DNA of 64,000 nt from Dongia_B soli (GTDB taxonomy: Bacteria; Pseudomonadota; Alphaproteobacteria; Dongiales; Dongiaceae), in assembly GCF_034044715.1 (NCBI RefSeq), contig NZ_JAXCLW010000001.1, forward strand, positions 558,001-622,000, written 5' to 3'. This document shows, one piece after another, positions 8,757 through 17,907 of this stretch. Under the pieces are notes generated by a model that had not been told where the DNA came from, did not search any database, and saw nothing but the letters and a program-made list of their open reading frames with translations. The stretch's first letter is position 1. Each line of letters starts with the position of its first letter. The translations under genes were made by a program, and so were the position numbers.

Positions 8757-10495
8757 CGAACGGAAACGGCATGAGCGAGAGCACGCAGATGATCGCCAAG
8801 CCGACCGACCTGCCGCTTGGTCTGCGCCGGACGGGCCAGATTTCACCCTATGTGCTCTGGGCCATCGTAACAGTCACGTCGCTTTATCTGCGCCCGCCGA
8901 CAGCGCCGCTGGAACTGGAGACTCTAGCCTCAGCCTGGCATATGTGGAGCGATGGTGTCTGGCAGCCCTTGCGCAACGAACTGCCCACCCCGCAAATGCC
9001 GCCCCTGCAGCTTTGGCTGATACTCGGCGGCTGGCATTGGACCGGGGTCAATGAATGGTGGCCGCGCTTGCTCTCGCCCCTGGCCGGCCTCGCGACCATC
9101 TGGTTGATGCGGCCGGCGGCGCTAACGCTCTGGCCGCATCGCCGCAGCACCGTGCATTTTGCCCGAATTCTGCTGATCGGCTTGGGTGGCTTCGTCATCA
9201 CATTGTCGATGATCGTGCCGGAGATGCTGATTCTGCCGATGAGTCTGGCGGGTTTCATCCTGATGGCGCGGCTCTGGACACTGCCTTTGTCGGGGCAACA
9301 GCGTTTTGCCCATCTGTTGGTGCTGATGGTGCTGCAGACAGGCATCGTGATGGCAGCCGGCTGGGCCGCCTGGCTCACCTTGCCGATCGTGGGTGCGCTG
9401 GCCCCGCTGCTCGATCCTGGCAGTTCGGCCGCCAATACCGGCGTTTCCACCCGCCCGGAAGGGTTACGCGTTCTGGGGCGATGGTGGCGCGAAATTGTCT
9501 TCGCCTCATTGCCGGCCGCCATCATGGCGCTGGTCTGGCTCGACATGCTGGGATCGCTGGATCATTGGATTTCTTTCGGCAATGGCTGGCTCGACCCGGC
9601 GACCGAGGCATCCCGCCGTGAAGTCTGGAGCCTGATCTTTTTCCCCGTCATGCTCTATCCCTGGATCTGCTGGAAGACGTTATGGCGAGCGCTCCATCGC
9701 TCCTTGCGCGATCAGATCGGCACCGGCCTGCGGCTGGGCACTGCCTATCTTCTTGCGACGATCATCGCCGGCCTGGCCGGCGGCTGGGAATTGCAGGGTC
9801 TGTTGCCGGCTGCCGCACCGCTTTGCCTGATCGGCGCCAGGCTGCTGGCAACGCAGGAAATCAAGGCCCGCGACTTCCACGGCGTCGTGCCGGGTTTCTT
9901 CGCTTTGCTGATCGGGTTGATCTTCTTCCTGATGAATATCATTCCGACTGCCCATCTGGATGTCGTATGGCGCTGGCTGTTCGGCGTCTCCCTGCCGATC
10001 TGGCTGGGCGGAATGGGGCTCACCTCAGGACTGATCCTGCTGGTTGCCGGTTATATTCTGGCGCAGATCTCACCCCGCCAGCAGTTGTTGCGCACACTAC
10101 AGGTCGCCCTGCTGCCCAGCTTGCTGATGACCTGCCTGAATATCGAATTTCCCACCAATCTCGCGCAATTTTTCGACCTGACGCCGGTCGCCAGCCGGCT
10201 GCAGACCATGCAGCAGGCCGGCCAGCCGATCGCCATCTACGGCAATTATCGCGGTGAATTCGATTTTCAGGGCCGCCTGCTGAAAGCGCCGGATGTGGTG
10301 GAGACCCCGCAACAGGCTTGGCTTTGGGCCGATCGCCATCCGGGCGGGGCTATTTTGACCTATTTCGACGGCAGTCCGATTCGCCTGCCCGCCCTGCCGA
10401 TCTATCGCGGGGTCGCCCGGGACCATTGGGTTGCCATCTGGCCCGCCAGCGCCGTCGCCGAATCCGACGGCCATGTCCTCGACAGCAGCTTCTGA
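8753..10495 (+). CDS. Polytopic membrane protein, GT-C glycosyltransferase-like
   Basis: A 580-residue integral membrane protein with roughly ten to twelve hydrophobic helices (first about residues 29-45, then dense from 90 to 450) and a soluble C-terminal domain of ~130 residues. The layout, and the loop after the first helix (RPPTAPLELETLASAWHMW, followed by PPLQLWLILGGWHW), resemble ArnT/PMT-type lipid-phospho-sugar glycosyltransferases, whose first loop normally contains an Asp-Glu pair in DE-x-RYA. Here only Glu residues are seen, so catalytic activity is uncertain. The start overlaps the GST stop. No specific function is claimed; it may modify lipid A, a polysaccharide or a protein. Confidence 0.65.
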   Translation: MTNGNGMSESTQMIAKPTDLPLGLRRTGQISPYVLWAIVTVTSLYLRPPTAPLELETLASAWHMWSDGVWQPLRNELPTPQMPPLQLWLILGGWHWTGVNEWWPRLLSPLAGLATIWLMRPAALTLWPHRRSTVHFARILLIGLGGFVITLSMIVPEMLILPMSLAGFILMARLWTLPLSGQQRFAHLLVLMVLQTGIVMAAGWAAWLTLPIVGALAPLLDPGSSAANTGVSTRPEGLRVLGRWWREIVFASLPAAIMALVWLDMLGSLDHWISFGNGWLDPATEASRREVWSLIFFPVMLYPWICWKTLWRALHRSLRDQIGTGLRLGTAYLLATIIAGLAGGWELQGLLPAAAPLCLIGARLLATQEIKARDFHGVVPGFFALLIGLIFFLMNIIPTAHLDVVWRWLFGVSLPIWLGGMGLTSGLILLVAGYILAQISPRQQLLRTLQVALLPSLLMTCLNIEFPTNLAQFFDLTPVASRLQTMQQAGQPIAIYGNYRGEFDFQGRLLKAPDVVETPQQAWLWADRHPGGAILTYFDGSPIRLPALPIYRGVARDHWVAIWPASAVAESDGHVLDSSF

Positions 10496-10565
10496 TCACG
10501 CTGGCACTACAGACGGACCGGCAAGCTTCTGTTACAGTGGGCCCTTCGATAAGGGGGCACGGCTC

Positions 10566-10925
10566 ATGTCTTCATACACAATGGGATACCGACAGGTACG
10601 CGGCCCGGAAAAACGCAAGGACAAGCGGCTGCTGCTGCCAGTCTTTACCGTGGACCTGAACGGAACCACCTGCTCCACCGTCAACTGGTCGCTGGGCGGC
10701 TTGCTGATTTCCGATTTTGTCGGCGAGTTGAAGGAAGACAGTATCATCACCGCGGAGATCAAGGCCAAGGACAGTCAGGCCGATGTCCATCTCCGTCTTC
10801 CCGCCCGGGTCATCCGCCACGACAGCCAGACGGGGGAAGTCGCGCTGAAATTCGAACAGATGGATCCCCAGATCTATGACTTCTTCGAACAGTGCCTCAG
10901 CCGGCAATTCAAACGCCATTCCTGA
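10566..10925 (+). CDS. PilZ domain protein
   Basis: A small soluble protein of 119 residues made of a single PilZ domain. The c-di-GMP-binding motifs are present: an arginine-rich RKDKR at 17-21 (RxxxR) and NWSLGG at 40-45 (the [DN]xSxxG box), followed by the beta-barrel. It should therefore bind cyclic di-GMP and act as an effector of motility, surface or polysaccharide output. The ATG at 10566 was chosen because AAGGGGGC lies just upstream; a longer in-frame start at 10431 would lie within the preceding gene. No partner cyclase or phosphodiesterase is present in the window. Confidence 0.88.
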   Translation: MSSYTMGYRQVRGPEKRKDKRLLLPVFTVDLNGTTCSTVNWSLGGLLISDFVGELKEDSIITAEIKAKDSQADVHLRLPARVIRHDSQTGEVALKFEQMDPQIYDFFEQCLSRQFKRHS

Positions 10926-10968
10926 GCCAAATCGGGCGCCTGATCGAGGCAGCGTGGACTAAACTGAG

Positions 10969-11676
10969 ATGACATCCGATCTCACCCCGCTCGACTGGTT
11001 GAGCCTGGCGGTCTTTCTGCTGATCTTCTTCGGCTACGGCTCTATCGCTCGGCTGCTGACCGGCGGCAACAATCTCAATTCGGTACTACATCAGGTCCGG
11101 CGCAGTTGGATGCAGCGGATGATGGAGCGGCCGGACCGGATTGTCGATTCCGCATTGACCGGCCATACCGTTGCGTCGATTTCTTTTTTCAGTTCGGCGA
11201 CAATCCTGGTGATCGCCGGCCTGCTTGGGTTGCTCGGCAAGACCACGGATGCCTATCGCGTGATCAGCAGCTGGTTTTTCGTCGCGGCGAGTTCGACGGA
11301 TGTATTCCAGCTCAAGCTCGTCGGGCTGATCGCTGTCTTCGTTTATGGCTTCTTCCGCTTCACCTGGGCCTTGCGACAGTACAATTACTGTTGCGCCTTG
11401 ATCGGCGCAGCGCCGCTGGCCAAGGACGAACACCCGCATCGCCTGGAAATGGCCGACCAGGTCGCCATCGTCTATAGCAGCGCCCTCGCCAGTTTCGGTG
11501 CCGGCATCCGCTGCTACTACTTTGCCCTCGCCTGGCTGGCCTGGTTCAGCAGCGCCATTGCTTTCCTTGCGGCCATCATCCTGTTCCTGCTGGTGCTGCT
11601 ACGCCGTCAGACGATATCACATAGCGTCCGCGCCATCCGGCGCTATGTAGAGCTCAATCCCCCAAGCAACTGCTAG
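10969..11676 (+). CDS. DUF599 family membrane protein
   Basis: A 235-residue inner-membrane protein with four clear hydrophobic segments (about 10-28, 72-92, 118-140 and 185-212). The pattern of a tandem Arg/Met-rich cytoplasmic stretch (RRSWMQRMMERPDRIVDSAL) followed by SISFFSSATILVIAGLLGLL fits the DUF599 family found widely in proteobacteria. No biochemical function is established for the family. It starts 43 bases after the PilZ gene and stops eight bases before the next gene, so it is likely in the same transcript. Confidence 0.8.
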   Translation: MTSDLTPLDWLSLAVFLLIFFGYGSIARLLTGGNNLNSVLHQVRRSWMQRMMERPDRIVDSALTGHTVASISFFSSATILVIAGLLGLLGKTTDAYRVISSWFFVAASSTDVFQLKLVGLIAVFVYGFFRFTWALRQYNYCCALIGAAPLAKDEHPHRLEMADQVAIVYSSALASFGAGIRCYYFALAWLAWFSSAIAFLAAIILFLLVLLRRQTISHSVRAIRRYVELNPPSNC

Positions 11677-11684
11677 ATAGTTCC

Positions 11685-12332
11685 ATGTTCCCGCCTTCCG
11701 ACCTACCGATTGTTTATGGCGCGGCCTATAGCGTTTATGTATGTGCGGTACGACTGGCACTGGAAGAAAAGGGCGTTGCCTATGAGCTGGTCGAGGTGGA
11801 TGTCTTCGCCCCAGGCGGCGTGCCAAGCGACCATCTCCGGCGCCATCCGTTCGGCCGCATTCCCAGCTTCCGGCATGGTGCGTTCGAGCTCTACGAAAGC
11901 GGCGCCATCGAGCGTTATATTGATGAAGCCTTCGCCGGCCCCACTTTGCAACCGGCGGCACCGCAAGCAAGGGCGCGCCTCAATCAGATCACCGGCCTCC
12001 TCGATAACTATGCCTACCGGACCCTCGTCTGGGACATTTATGTCGAACGCGTTTCCGCTCCCAAAGAAGGCCGGGTAAGCGACGAAGCACGCTTGCAAGC
12101 TGCGCTCCCGAGAGCCGCGCGCTGTCTGGGCGCCATCGAAGACCTCATGGAAAGTGATCATTGGCTGGTCGGCACTGCCCTTAGCCTTGCCGATCTGCAT
12201 GCCGTGCCGATGATCGGATACTTCGTCCAAGCATCTGAAGGCCGGGATCTGCTGGCGCAACATCCTCGGCTGACAACTTGGTGGGAAGGGATGCAAGGCC
12301 ACTCCAGCGTCGAGCGCCTCAAACTGGGATAA
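11685..12332 (+). CDS. Glutathione S-transferase family protein
   Basis: A second GST-fold protein, 215 residues. The N-terminal thioredoxin-like domain reads YGAAYSVYVCAVRLALEEKG; FGRIPSFRHGAFELYESGAIERYI holds the cis-Pro (IPS) and the Glu-Ser pair that holds glutathione in Phi/Theta-like enzymes. The alpha-helical domain contains SLADLHAVPM, the domain-2 signature. The overall pattern is closest to plant-like Phi-class bacterial GSTs. It starts eight bases after the DUF599 gene, and its stop is eleven bases from the stop of the convergent ferritin-like gene. Substrate unknown. Confidence 0.87.
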   Translation: MFPPSDLPIVYGAAYSVYVCAVRLALEEKGVAYELVEVDVFAPGGVPSDHLRRHPFGRIPSFRHGAFELYESGAIERYIDEAFAGPTLQPAAPQARARLNQITGLLDNYAYRTLVWDIYVERVSAPKEGRVSDEARLQAALPRAARCLGAIEDLMESDHWLVGTALSLADLHAVPMIGYFVQASEGRDLLAQHPRLTTWWEGMQGHSSVERLKLG

Positions 12333-12343
12333 AAGCGCTCGAT

Positions 12344-13159
12344 CTATGCGTCAGCGGCGGTAAGCCGCCGGGCCCGCGACCTCAGGAACCAGAAGCCGAG
12401 GCCGGTCAGCCAGCGGTTGAGCCGCCCGGTCGGATTGAGGCCAGTCGCCTTCAGGATCATCGCCATCGCCCGTTCGATGTGGCGGCGTTGATAATAGCGA
12501 TAGGCGCGCCGGGCATAAGCGCGGGTGAACCGACGGCGTTCGTAGCTCTCTTGCGGATGATTGGCCGCGTAATAGGCATAGGCCAATTCATCATCTTCCG
12601 ATTCGGTGATGCGGCTGAGCGCGATCTTGATGCGCTGCCAGGGACCAATCCCGTCACGCTCCAGATAGCGCTTTAAATGGCTGTAGAACAATTTGTAGTG
12701 CCGCAATTCATCGGCCGCGATGTTGCGGCAGATTTCCTTCAGCACTGGCTCGTCGGTCGCTTCCATCAATGCCGTGTAATAGGACGACGTGCCGGTTTCG
12801 ACGATGCAGCGCGCCACCAATTCACCTGCGCGGGAACCGCGAATCGAAGCCGTCACATCAAGCGGGAATTGATAGCCATCGGTGAACCGGGCGAAGCAGG
12901 TATCGAAATCGAAATCGGGATCGGCCAGCTTGGCCCACTGCGCCAAAGCTGCGCCATGCTGCACTTCCTCGACCGCCCAGGCGCGGATGACATCCTGAAA
13001 GGCCGGATCGTCATTGAAGACTCCGCAAAGATAGGTCGCATAGTCGCCGCCATTGTATTCCACCATGGCGGCGGCCTTGACGACCTTGACTAGATCAGGA
13101 TCGATCTTGCTGCGGTCGAACGACGACCAGCGGATCTGTTCGAGCGTCCAGTGACTCAT
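12344..13159 (-). CDS. Ferritin-like diiron domain protein
   Basis: A 271-residue protein with a four-helix ferritin-like carboxylate-bridged diiron site. Likely iron ligands are Glu34, Glu64 or Glu65 and His68 in VEEVQHG, Glu121 in CIVETGTSSYY, and Glu151 and His154 in ADELRHYK. This E-ExxH-E-ExxH spacing is the class signature (rubrerythrin, ferritin-like hydroxylases). The last ~80 residues are strongly basic and probably lie outside the core. The reaction is unknown; related proteins in alphaproteobacteria are simply called ferritin-like domain proteins. It stands alone, convergent with the GST gene and downstream of a possible terminator of the ATP synthase operon. Confidence 0.8.
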   Translation of the reverse strand: MSHWTLEQIRWSSFDRSKIDPDLVKVVKAAAMVEYNGGDYATYLCGVFNDDPAFQDVIRAWAVEEVQHGAALAQWAKLADPDFDFDTCFARFTDGYQFPLDVTASIRGSRAGELVARCIVETGTSSYYTALMEATDEPVLKEICRNIAADELRHYKLFYSHLKRYLERDGIGPWQRIKIALSRITESEDDELAYAYYAANHPQESYERRRFTRAYARRAYRYYQRRHIERAMAMILKATGLNPTGRLNRWLTGLGFWFLRSRARRLTAADA

Positions 13160-13234
13160 GCGGCTGCAGATACGTTAGTTGGTTGACTTGCCGGGCCCAC
13201 CCCGGATGCGATTCGTGTTTCGCGATCCCAAGTG

Positions 13235-13259
13235 CCTAGTCCAGCCCCAGGAGACTAGG
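13235..13259. repeat. Inverted repeat upstream of the ferritin-like gene
   Basis: CCTAGTC and GACTAGG form a perfect 7-bp inverted repeat with an 11-base spacer, about 75 bases upstream of the ferritin-like start. On the minus strand a CTTGACC -35-like hexamer overlaps its right arm. It could be an operator or a simple hairpin. Confidence 0.3.
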
Positions 13260-13385
13260 TCAAGGACGGCAACTTGACAAGACGATGACAGCCGCCGTCG
13301 CAACCTGCGATATATACTCATCGAATCGCACAGAACGTCTTCGATCTGCCATCAGTACATTAACCGCAAGCTGACGGCAGGATCA

Positions 13386-13415
13386 AAAAGCAACGCAGCA
13401 GTCGCTGCCGACTGC
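13386..13415 (-). terminator. Putative intrinsic terminator of the atp operon
   Basis: On the minus strand a stem GCAGTCG/CGACTGC with a 4-base loop is followed within nine bases by a five-T run. It lies about 25 bases after the atpC stop, the expected end of atpHAGDC. Confidence 0.5.
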
Positions 13416-13440
13416 ACGTCGCGTTGCGTTAATCAACACA

Positions 13441-13857
13441 TCAATAAGGCGACGGTTCCGCGGCCGCGGCCAAGCGAGCCTCGGCGATTTCCAGCACTTT
13501 GCTGGCTTCCTGCCGGCTTTCGTCGTCTTTTGCGTCCTCGACGTCTTCCTTGGCATCCTGGACGGCCTGGGCTGCCTTGCCCTGGTCTAGATCGGCGACC
13601 GGCTTGGCATGTTCAGCCAGGACCGTGCAGCTTTCGGGGGTCACCTCGGCGAAACCGCCTTCGACGAAAATCCGTTCCGCCACCTTGCCGTCGCGGAACA
13701 CCGCGATGACACCGGGCCGGATGGTCGAAATCAGCGGCATATGTCCCGGCAGCACGCCGAAATCACCCTCCACGCCCGGCACCACGACCATCTCCACATC
13801 GGTCGCCAGTTCGAGACGCTCCGGCGAGACGAGCTCGAAACGCACCTGATCCGCCAT
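13441..13857 (-). CDS. atpC: F1 ATP synthase epsilon subunit
   Basis: Epsilon subunit of the F1 sector, 138 residues, last gene of the atp cluster. The beta-sandwich domain shows VVVPGVEGDFGVLPGHMPLISTIRPG, broken by the usual conserved GxFGVLPGH core, and the C-terminal part (about 88-135) is a charged helical region that in other species regulates ATPase activity. It couples the rotor (gamma plus c-ring) to the F1 head on the cytoplasmic side of the inner membrane. It is separated from atpD by 110 bases that contain a strong GC hairpin; the other atp genes are spaced by 0-58 bases. Confidence 0.95.
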   Translation of the reverse strand: MADQVRFELVSPERLELATDVEMVVVPGVEGDFGVLPGHMPLISTIRPGVIAVFRDGKVAERIFVEGGFAEVTPESCTVLAEHAKPVADLDQGKAAQAVQDAKEDVEDAKDDESRQEASKVLEIAEARLAAAAEPSPY

Positions 13858-13909
13858 GTTTCACCCTTCATAAGCCGCGGCGATCCGCGGATCGTCTTCT
13901 TAAACCTGT

Positions 13910-13935
13910 ACCGGCGCCGCGGCTGCGGCGCCGGT
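13910..13935 (-). other. Strong intercistronic hairpin between atpD and atpC
   Basis: A perfect 11-bp GC-rich inverted repeat (ACCGGCGCCGC and GCGGCGCCGGT, 4-base loop) lies between the atpD stop and the atpC start. There is no T-run on the minus strand, so it is not a standard terminator for the operon; it might set the 3' end or stability of an atpHAGD transcript and lower epsilon synthesis. Confidence 0.5.
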
Positions 13936-13967
13936 TTTAGTCGCTATAAGCTTCAGCCTACATATGC

Positions 13968-15389
13968 TTAGGCGGCCTCGGCCATCTTCTTGGCTTTGGC
14001 GACCGCTTCTTCGATTGTGCCGACCATGTAGAAGGCCGATTCCGGCAAATCGTCGTAATCGCCGGCAACAATGCCCTTGAAGCCCCTGATCGTGTCTTCA
14101 AGCTTCACCAGCACGCCCGGCGTACCGGTGAAGACTTCGGCCACATGGAAGGGCTGGGAGAGGAAGCGCTGGATCTTACGGGCGCGGGCGACCGTCAGCT
14201 TGTCCTCTTCGGAAAGCTCGTCCATGCCGAGAATGGCGATGATGTCCTGCAGTGCCTTGTAGCTCTGCAGCACGCGCTGCACATCGCGGGCGACCTGATA
14301 ATGCTCTTCACCGATCACGCGCGGATCGAGCATGCGCGAGGTCGAGTCGAGCGGGTCGACCGCCGGGAAGATGCCGAGCTCGGCAATCTGACGGCTAAGC
14401 ACGGTGGTCGCATCCAAGTGGGCGAACGAGGTCGCCGGCGCAGGATCGGTCAAATCGTCGGCGGGCACGTAGATGGCCTGCACCGAGGTGATCGAGCCCT
14501 TCTTGGTGGAGGTGATGCGTTCTTGCAGCGCGCCCATATCGGTCGCCAGCGTCGGCTGATAACCGACGGCCGAGGGGATACGGCCAAGCAGCGCCGACAC
14601 TTCCGACCCCGCCTGGGTGAAACGGAAGATGTTGTCGACGAAGAACAGCACGTCCTGGCCTTCCTCATCGCGGAAATATTCGGCGAGAGTGAGACCGGAG
14701 AGCGCGACGCGGGCGCGGGCTCCCGGAGGCTCGTTCATCTGGCCGTAGACCAGGGCGCATTTGGAGCCTTCGCCATCCAGCTTGATAACGCCGGATTCGA
14801 TCATTTCATGATAGAGATCATTACCTTCGCGGGTCCGCTCGCCGACGCCGGCGAAGACCGAGTAGCCGCCATGGGCCTTCGCGACGTTATTGATCAGCTC
14901 CATGATGGTGACGGTCTTGCCGACACCCGCACCGCCGAACAGGCCGATCTTGCCGCCCTTGGCGTAAGGCGCCAGCAGATCGATGACCTTAATGCCGGTG
15001 ATCAGCACCTGGGCTTCGGTCGACTGCTCGCTGAACTCCGGCGCCGCACGATGGATCGGCAGAGTCTTCTTGTTGTTGACCGGCCCGCGCTCGTCGATCG
15101 GCTGACCGATGACGTTGATGATGCGGCCCAGCGTCTCCGGACCAACGGGCACAGAGATCGGGGCACCGGTATCGGTCACTTCGTCGCCGCGCACCAGACC
15201 ATCGGTCGAGTCCATGGCGATGGCGCGCACGGTGTTCTCACCGAGATGCTGCGCAACTTCCAGCACCAGCAGGTTGCCCTGGTTCTGTACATGCAGCGCG
15301 TTCAGAATCGACGGCAGGTCGCCTTCGAAATGAACGTCGACGACGGCGCCCGTCACCTGGGTGATTTTGCCGACGATATTCTTCGACAT
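13968..15389 (-). CDS. atpD: F1 ATP synthase beta subunit
   Basis: Catalytic beta subunit, 473 residues, the usual length. Walker A is GGAGVGKT (152-159), the catalytic glutamate lies in GERTREGNDLYHEM, the DELSEED sequence needed for coupling with gamma appears near the C-terminus (ILGMDELSEEDKLTV), and Walker B is in VLFFVDNIFRFTQ. It forms the three catalytic sites of F1 with the alpha subunits. It lies 45 bases after atpG in the operon. No departures from the family were noticed. Confidence 0.98.
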   Translation of the reverse strand: MSKNIVGKITQVTGAVVDVHFEGDLPSILNALHVQNQGNLLVLEVAQHLGENTVRAIAMDSTDGLVRGDEVTDTGAPISVPVGPETLGRIINVIGQPIDERGPVNNKKTLPIHRAAPEFSEQSTEAQVLITGIKVIDLLAPYAKGGKIGLFGGAGVGKTVTIMELINNVAKAHGGYSVFAGVGERTREGNDLYHEMIESGVIKLDGEGSKCALVYGQMNEPPGARARVALSGLTLAEYFRDEEGQDVLFFVDNIFRFTQAGSEVSALLGRIPSAVGYQPTLATDMGALQERITSTKKGSITSVQAIYVPADDLTDPAPATSFAHLDATTVLSRQIAELGIFPAVDPLDSTSRMLDPRVIGEEHYQVARDVQRVLQSYKALQDIIAILGMDELSEEDKLTVARARKIQRFLSQPFHVAEVFTGTPGVLVKLEDTIRGFKGIVAGDYDDLPESAFYMVGTIEEAVAKAKKMAEAA

Positions 15390-15434
15390 GGTGTTAGCTC
15401 CTTTGACCCCAAGGTCTTAATTAGACGGCCTTTA

Positions 15435-16319
15435 TCAAACCGCTTCCGCACCGGAGATGATTTCGATCAGCTCCTTGGTGATATTGGCCTGACGTGTCCG
15501 GTTATACGTAATGGTCAGCTTGTTGATCATCTCGCCCGCATTGCGGGTCGCGTTATCCATCGCGGTCATTCGCGCGCCCTGTTCGCTGGCGGCATTCTCA
15601 AGCAGCGCCCGATAGACCTGCATGCCGATATTGCGCGGCAAGAGATCGGCCAGGATGGCGCCTTCATCGGGTTCGTATTCGTACTGCGCCAGCTGCGCGT
15701 CCGCATTCTCGTTAGCGGCACCGCCTACAGCGAAAGGAATGAGCTGCTGGAAGGTGACGATTTGGCTGATCGCCGATTTGAACTTGTTGTAGATCACCGT
15801 ACAGACATCGAATTCGCCATGATCGAACATATGGCGGACCCGCGCGGCGATCTTTTCCGCAGCATCGAAGCTGAGGCGCGGTTTGCCCACATCTTCGATG
15901 GTGCCGATCATGTCGCCGGGGAATTCACGGCGCAGCTGATCGCTGCCCTTGCGACCGACCGAGAGAATCTTCACTGTCTTGCCGGCGGCTTTCAGGTCGC
16001 GGACATGCTTCCTGGCGCCGCGCACGATCGAGCCGTTGAAGCCACCGCACAGGCCGCGATCCGAGGTCATCACGACCACCAGATGCACTTGGTCCTTGCC
16101 GGTGCCGGCCAGCAATGCCGGCGCGCCTTCGATCCCCGCCATCGATGCAGCAAGCGAACCGAGTACGCGTTCCATCCGCTCCGCATAGGGGCGGGCGGCT
16201 TCCGCCTGTTCCTGCGCGCGACGCAGCTTCGCCGCCGCCACCATCTTCATGGCGGAGGTTATCTTCTGCGTCGACTTCACGCTGTTGATGCGGATCTTTA
16301 GATCCTTGAGGTTTGGCAT
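15435..16319 (-). CDS. atpG: F1 ATP synthase gamma subunit
   Basis: Central rotor shaft, 294 residues. The N-terminal helix begins MPNLKDLKIRINSVKSTQKI, and TSDRGLCGGFNGS is the family-conserved loop; the C-terminal helix contains ASEQGARMTAMDNATRNA, the gamma signature that runs up inside the alpha3beta3 ring. It rotates with epsilon and the c-ring during ATP synthesis. It sits 58 bases downstream of atpA and 45 upstream of atpD. The insert around residues 190-215 (GGAANENADAQLAQYEYEPD) is typical of alphaproteobacterial gamma subunits. Confidence 0.97.
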   Translation of the reverse strand: MPNLKDLKIRINSVKSTQKITSAMKMVAAAKLRRAQEQAEAARPYAERMERVLGSLAASMAGIEGAPALLAGTGKDQVHLVVVMTSDRGLCGGFNGSIVRGARKHVRDLKAAGKTVKILSVGRKGSDQLRREFPGDMIGTIEDVGKPRLSFDAAEKIAARVRHMFDHGEFDVCTVIYNKFKSAISQIVTFQQLIPFAVGGAANENADAQLAQYEYEPDEGAILADLLPRNIGMQVYRALLENAASEQGARMTAMDNATRNAGEMINKLTITYNRTRQANITKELIEIISGAEAV

Positions 16320-16377
16320 CCCTCGCCCTTCCCAATGCCTTCGTTACGTTCTGTCGTCTCAGCGATTCGATCTCGCC

Positions 16378-17907
16378 TCAGGCGAAGGACTTCACGAAGT
16401 GGGTCATGATCTCGGTCAGCTTGTCCTCGGTCGCCTTCGACAGCTCCCGCTCCTGGCGGATCGTGTCGAGCACATCGACGTGCTTTGCCTTGATCTCGCC
16501 CAACAGGGCATGTTCGAAGCGGTTCACGTCCTTGGTGTCGATGGTGTCGAGGAAGCCACGGACGCCGGCGAAAATTGCCACGACCTGCTCTTCGACTGGC
16601 ATCGGCTGATACTGGCCCTGCTTCAGCAGCTCGGTCAGGCGCGCGCCGCGTGCCAGAAGCTTCTGCGTCGCCGCATCGAGATCCGAGGCGAACTGGGCAA
16701 AGGCGGCCATTTCACGATATTGCGCTAGCTCCAGCTTAATCTTGCCGGCAACCTGCTTCATCGCCTTGATCTGGGCGGCCGAACCGACGCGGCTGACCGA
16801 GAGGCCGACGTTAATTGCGGGACGAATGCCCTTATAGAACAGCGCCGTTTCGAGAAAGATCTGACCATCGGTGATCGAAATGACGTTGGTCGGGATATAG
16901 GCCGAGACGTCGCCGGCCTGGGTTTCGATGACGGGCAAAGCCGTCAGAGACCCCGCGCCATTGGCGTCGTTCATCTTCGCCGCGCGTTCCAGCAGGCGGG
17001 AGTGCAGATAGAAGACGTCGCCCGGATAGGCTTCGCGTCCCGGCGGACGACGCAGCAGCAGCGACATCTGGCGATACGCGACGGCCTGCTTGGAAAGATC
17101 ATCATAGAAGATAACGGCATGCATGCCGTTATCACGGAAGTACTCGCCCATGGTGCAGCCGGTATAGGGCGCCAGGAACTGCAGCGGGGCCGGCTCGGAG
17201 GCCGTCGCGGCGACCACGATCGAGTATTCCAGCGCGCCATTGTCTTCCAACGTCTTCACGAACTGGGCGACGGTGGAGCGCTTCTGGCCGATGGCAACAT
17301 AGATGCAATAGAGCTTCTTCGATTCGTCCTCGCCGGCATTGATCGACTTCTGGTTCAGAATCGTATCGAGGGCGACGGCGGTCTTGCCGGTCTGACGATC
17401 GCCGATGATCAGTTCGCGCTGACCGCGTCCGATCGGCACCAGGCTGTCGATGGCCTTCAGGCCGGTCTGCATCGGTTCATGCACGGATTTCCGCGGGATG
17501 ATGCCGGGAGCCTTCACTTCGACGCGCTTGCGTTCGACATTCTGCAGCGGCCCCTTGCCATCGATCGGATTGCCGAGGCCGTCCACTACGCGACCTAGCA
17601 GGCCACGGCCGACGGGCACGTCGACGATGGTGCCAGTGCGCTTGACGGTATCGCCTTCCTTAATGGCGCGGTCGTCGCCGAAGATCACGACACCGACATT
17701 GTCGGTTTCGAGGTTCAGCGCCATACCACGGACGCCACCGGGGAATTCGACCATTTCACCGGCCTGGACGTTATCCAGGCCATGGACGCGAGCAACACCG
17801 TCGCCGACGGACAGCACCTGGCCAACTTCAGTGACGTCGGCCTCGTTGCCGAAATTCTCAATCTGTTGCTTGAGAATGGCGGAAATTTCGGCGGCGCGGA
17901 TTTCCAT
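16378..17907 (-). CDS. atpA: F1 ATP synthase alpha subunit
   Basis: Regulatory/non-catalytic alpha subunit, 509 residues. Walker A is GDRQTGKT (169-176), and the family signature PAINVGLSVSRVGSAAQ is present with the arginine finger in the SVSRVG loop. The N-terminal beta-barrel and the C-terminal helical bundle are intact. The start codon shares one base with the stop of atpH (TAATG), so translation is coupled. It makes the hexameric F1 head with beta. Confidence 0.98.
   Translation of the reverse strand: MEIRAAEISAILKQQIENFGNEADVTEVGQVLSVGDGVARVHGLDNVQAGEMVEFPGGVRGMALNLETDNVGVVIFGDDRAIKEGDTVKRTGTIVDVPVGRGLLGRVVDGLGNPIDGKGPLQNVERKRVEVKAPGIIPRKSVHEPMQTGLKAIDSLVPIGRGQRELIIGDRQTGKTAVALDTILNQKSINAGEDESKKLYCIYVAIGQKRSTVAQFVKTLEDNGALEYSIVVAATASEPAPLQFLAPYTGCTMGEYFRDNGMHAVIFYDDLSKQAVAYRQMSLLLRRPPGREAYPGDVFYLHSRLLERAAKMNDANGAGSLTALPVIETQAGDVSAYIPTNVISITDGQIFLETALFYKGIRPAINVGLSVSRVGSAAQIKAMKQVAGKIKLELAQYREMAAFAQFASDLDAATQKLLARGARLTELLKQGQYQPMPVEEQVVAIFAGVRGFLDTIDTKDVNRFEHALLGEIKAKHVDVLDTIRQERELSKATEDKLTEIMTHFVKSFA

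Noticed and set aside
14145..16301. 718-codon open frame on the plus strand across atpD and atpG
   Set aside because: It is fully antisense to two intact ATP synthase genes, has no family resemblance, and is the sort of long shadow frame expected in GC-rich codon usage.
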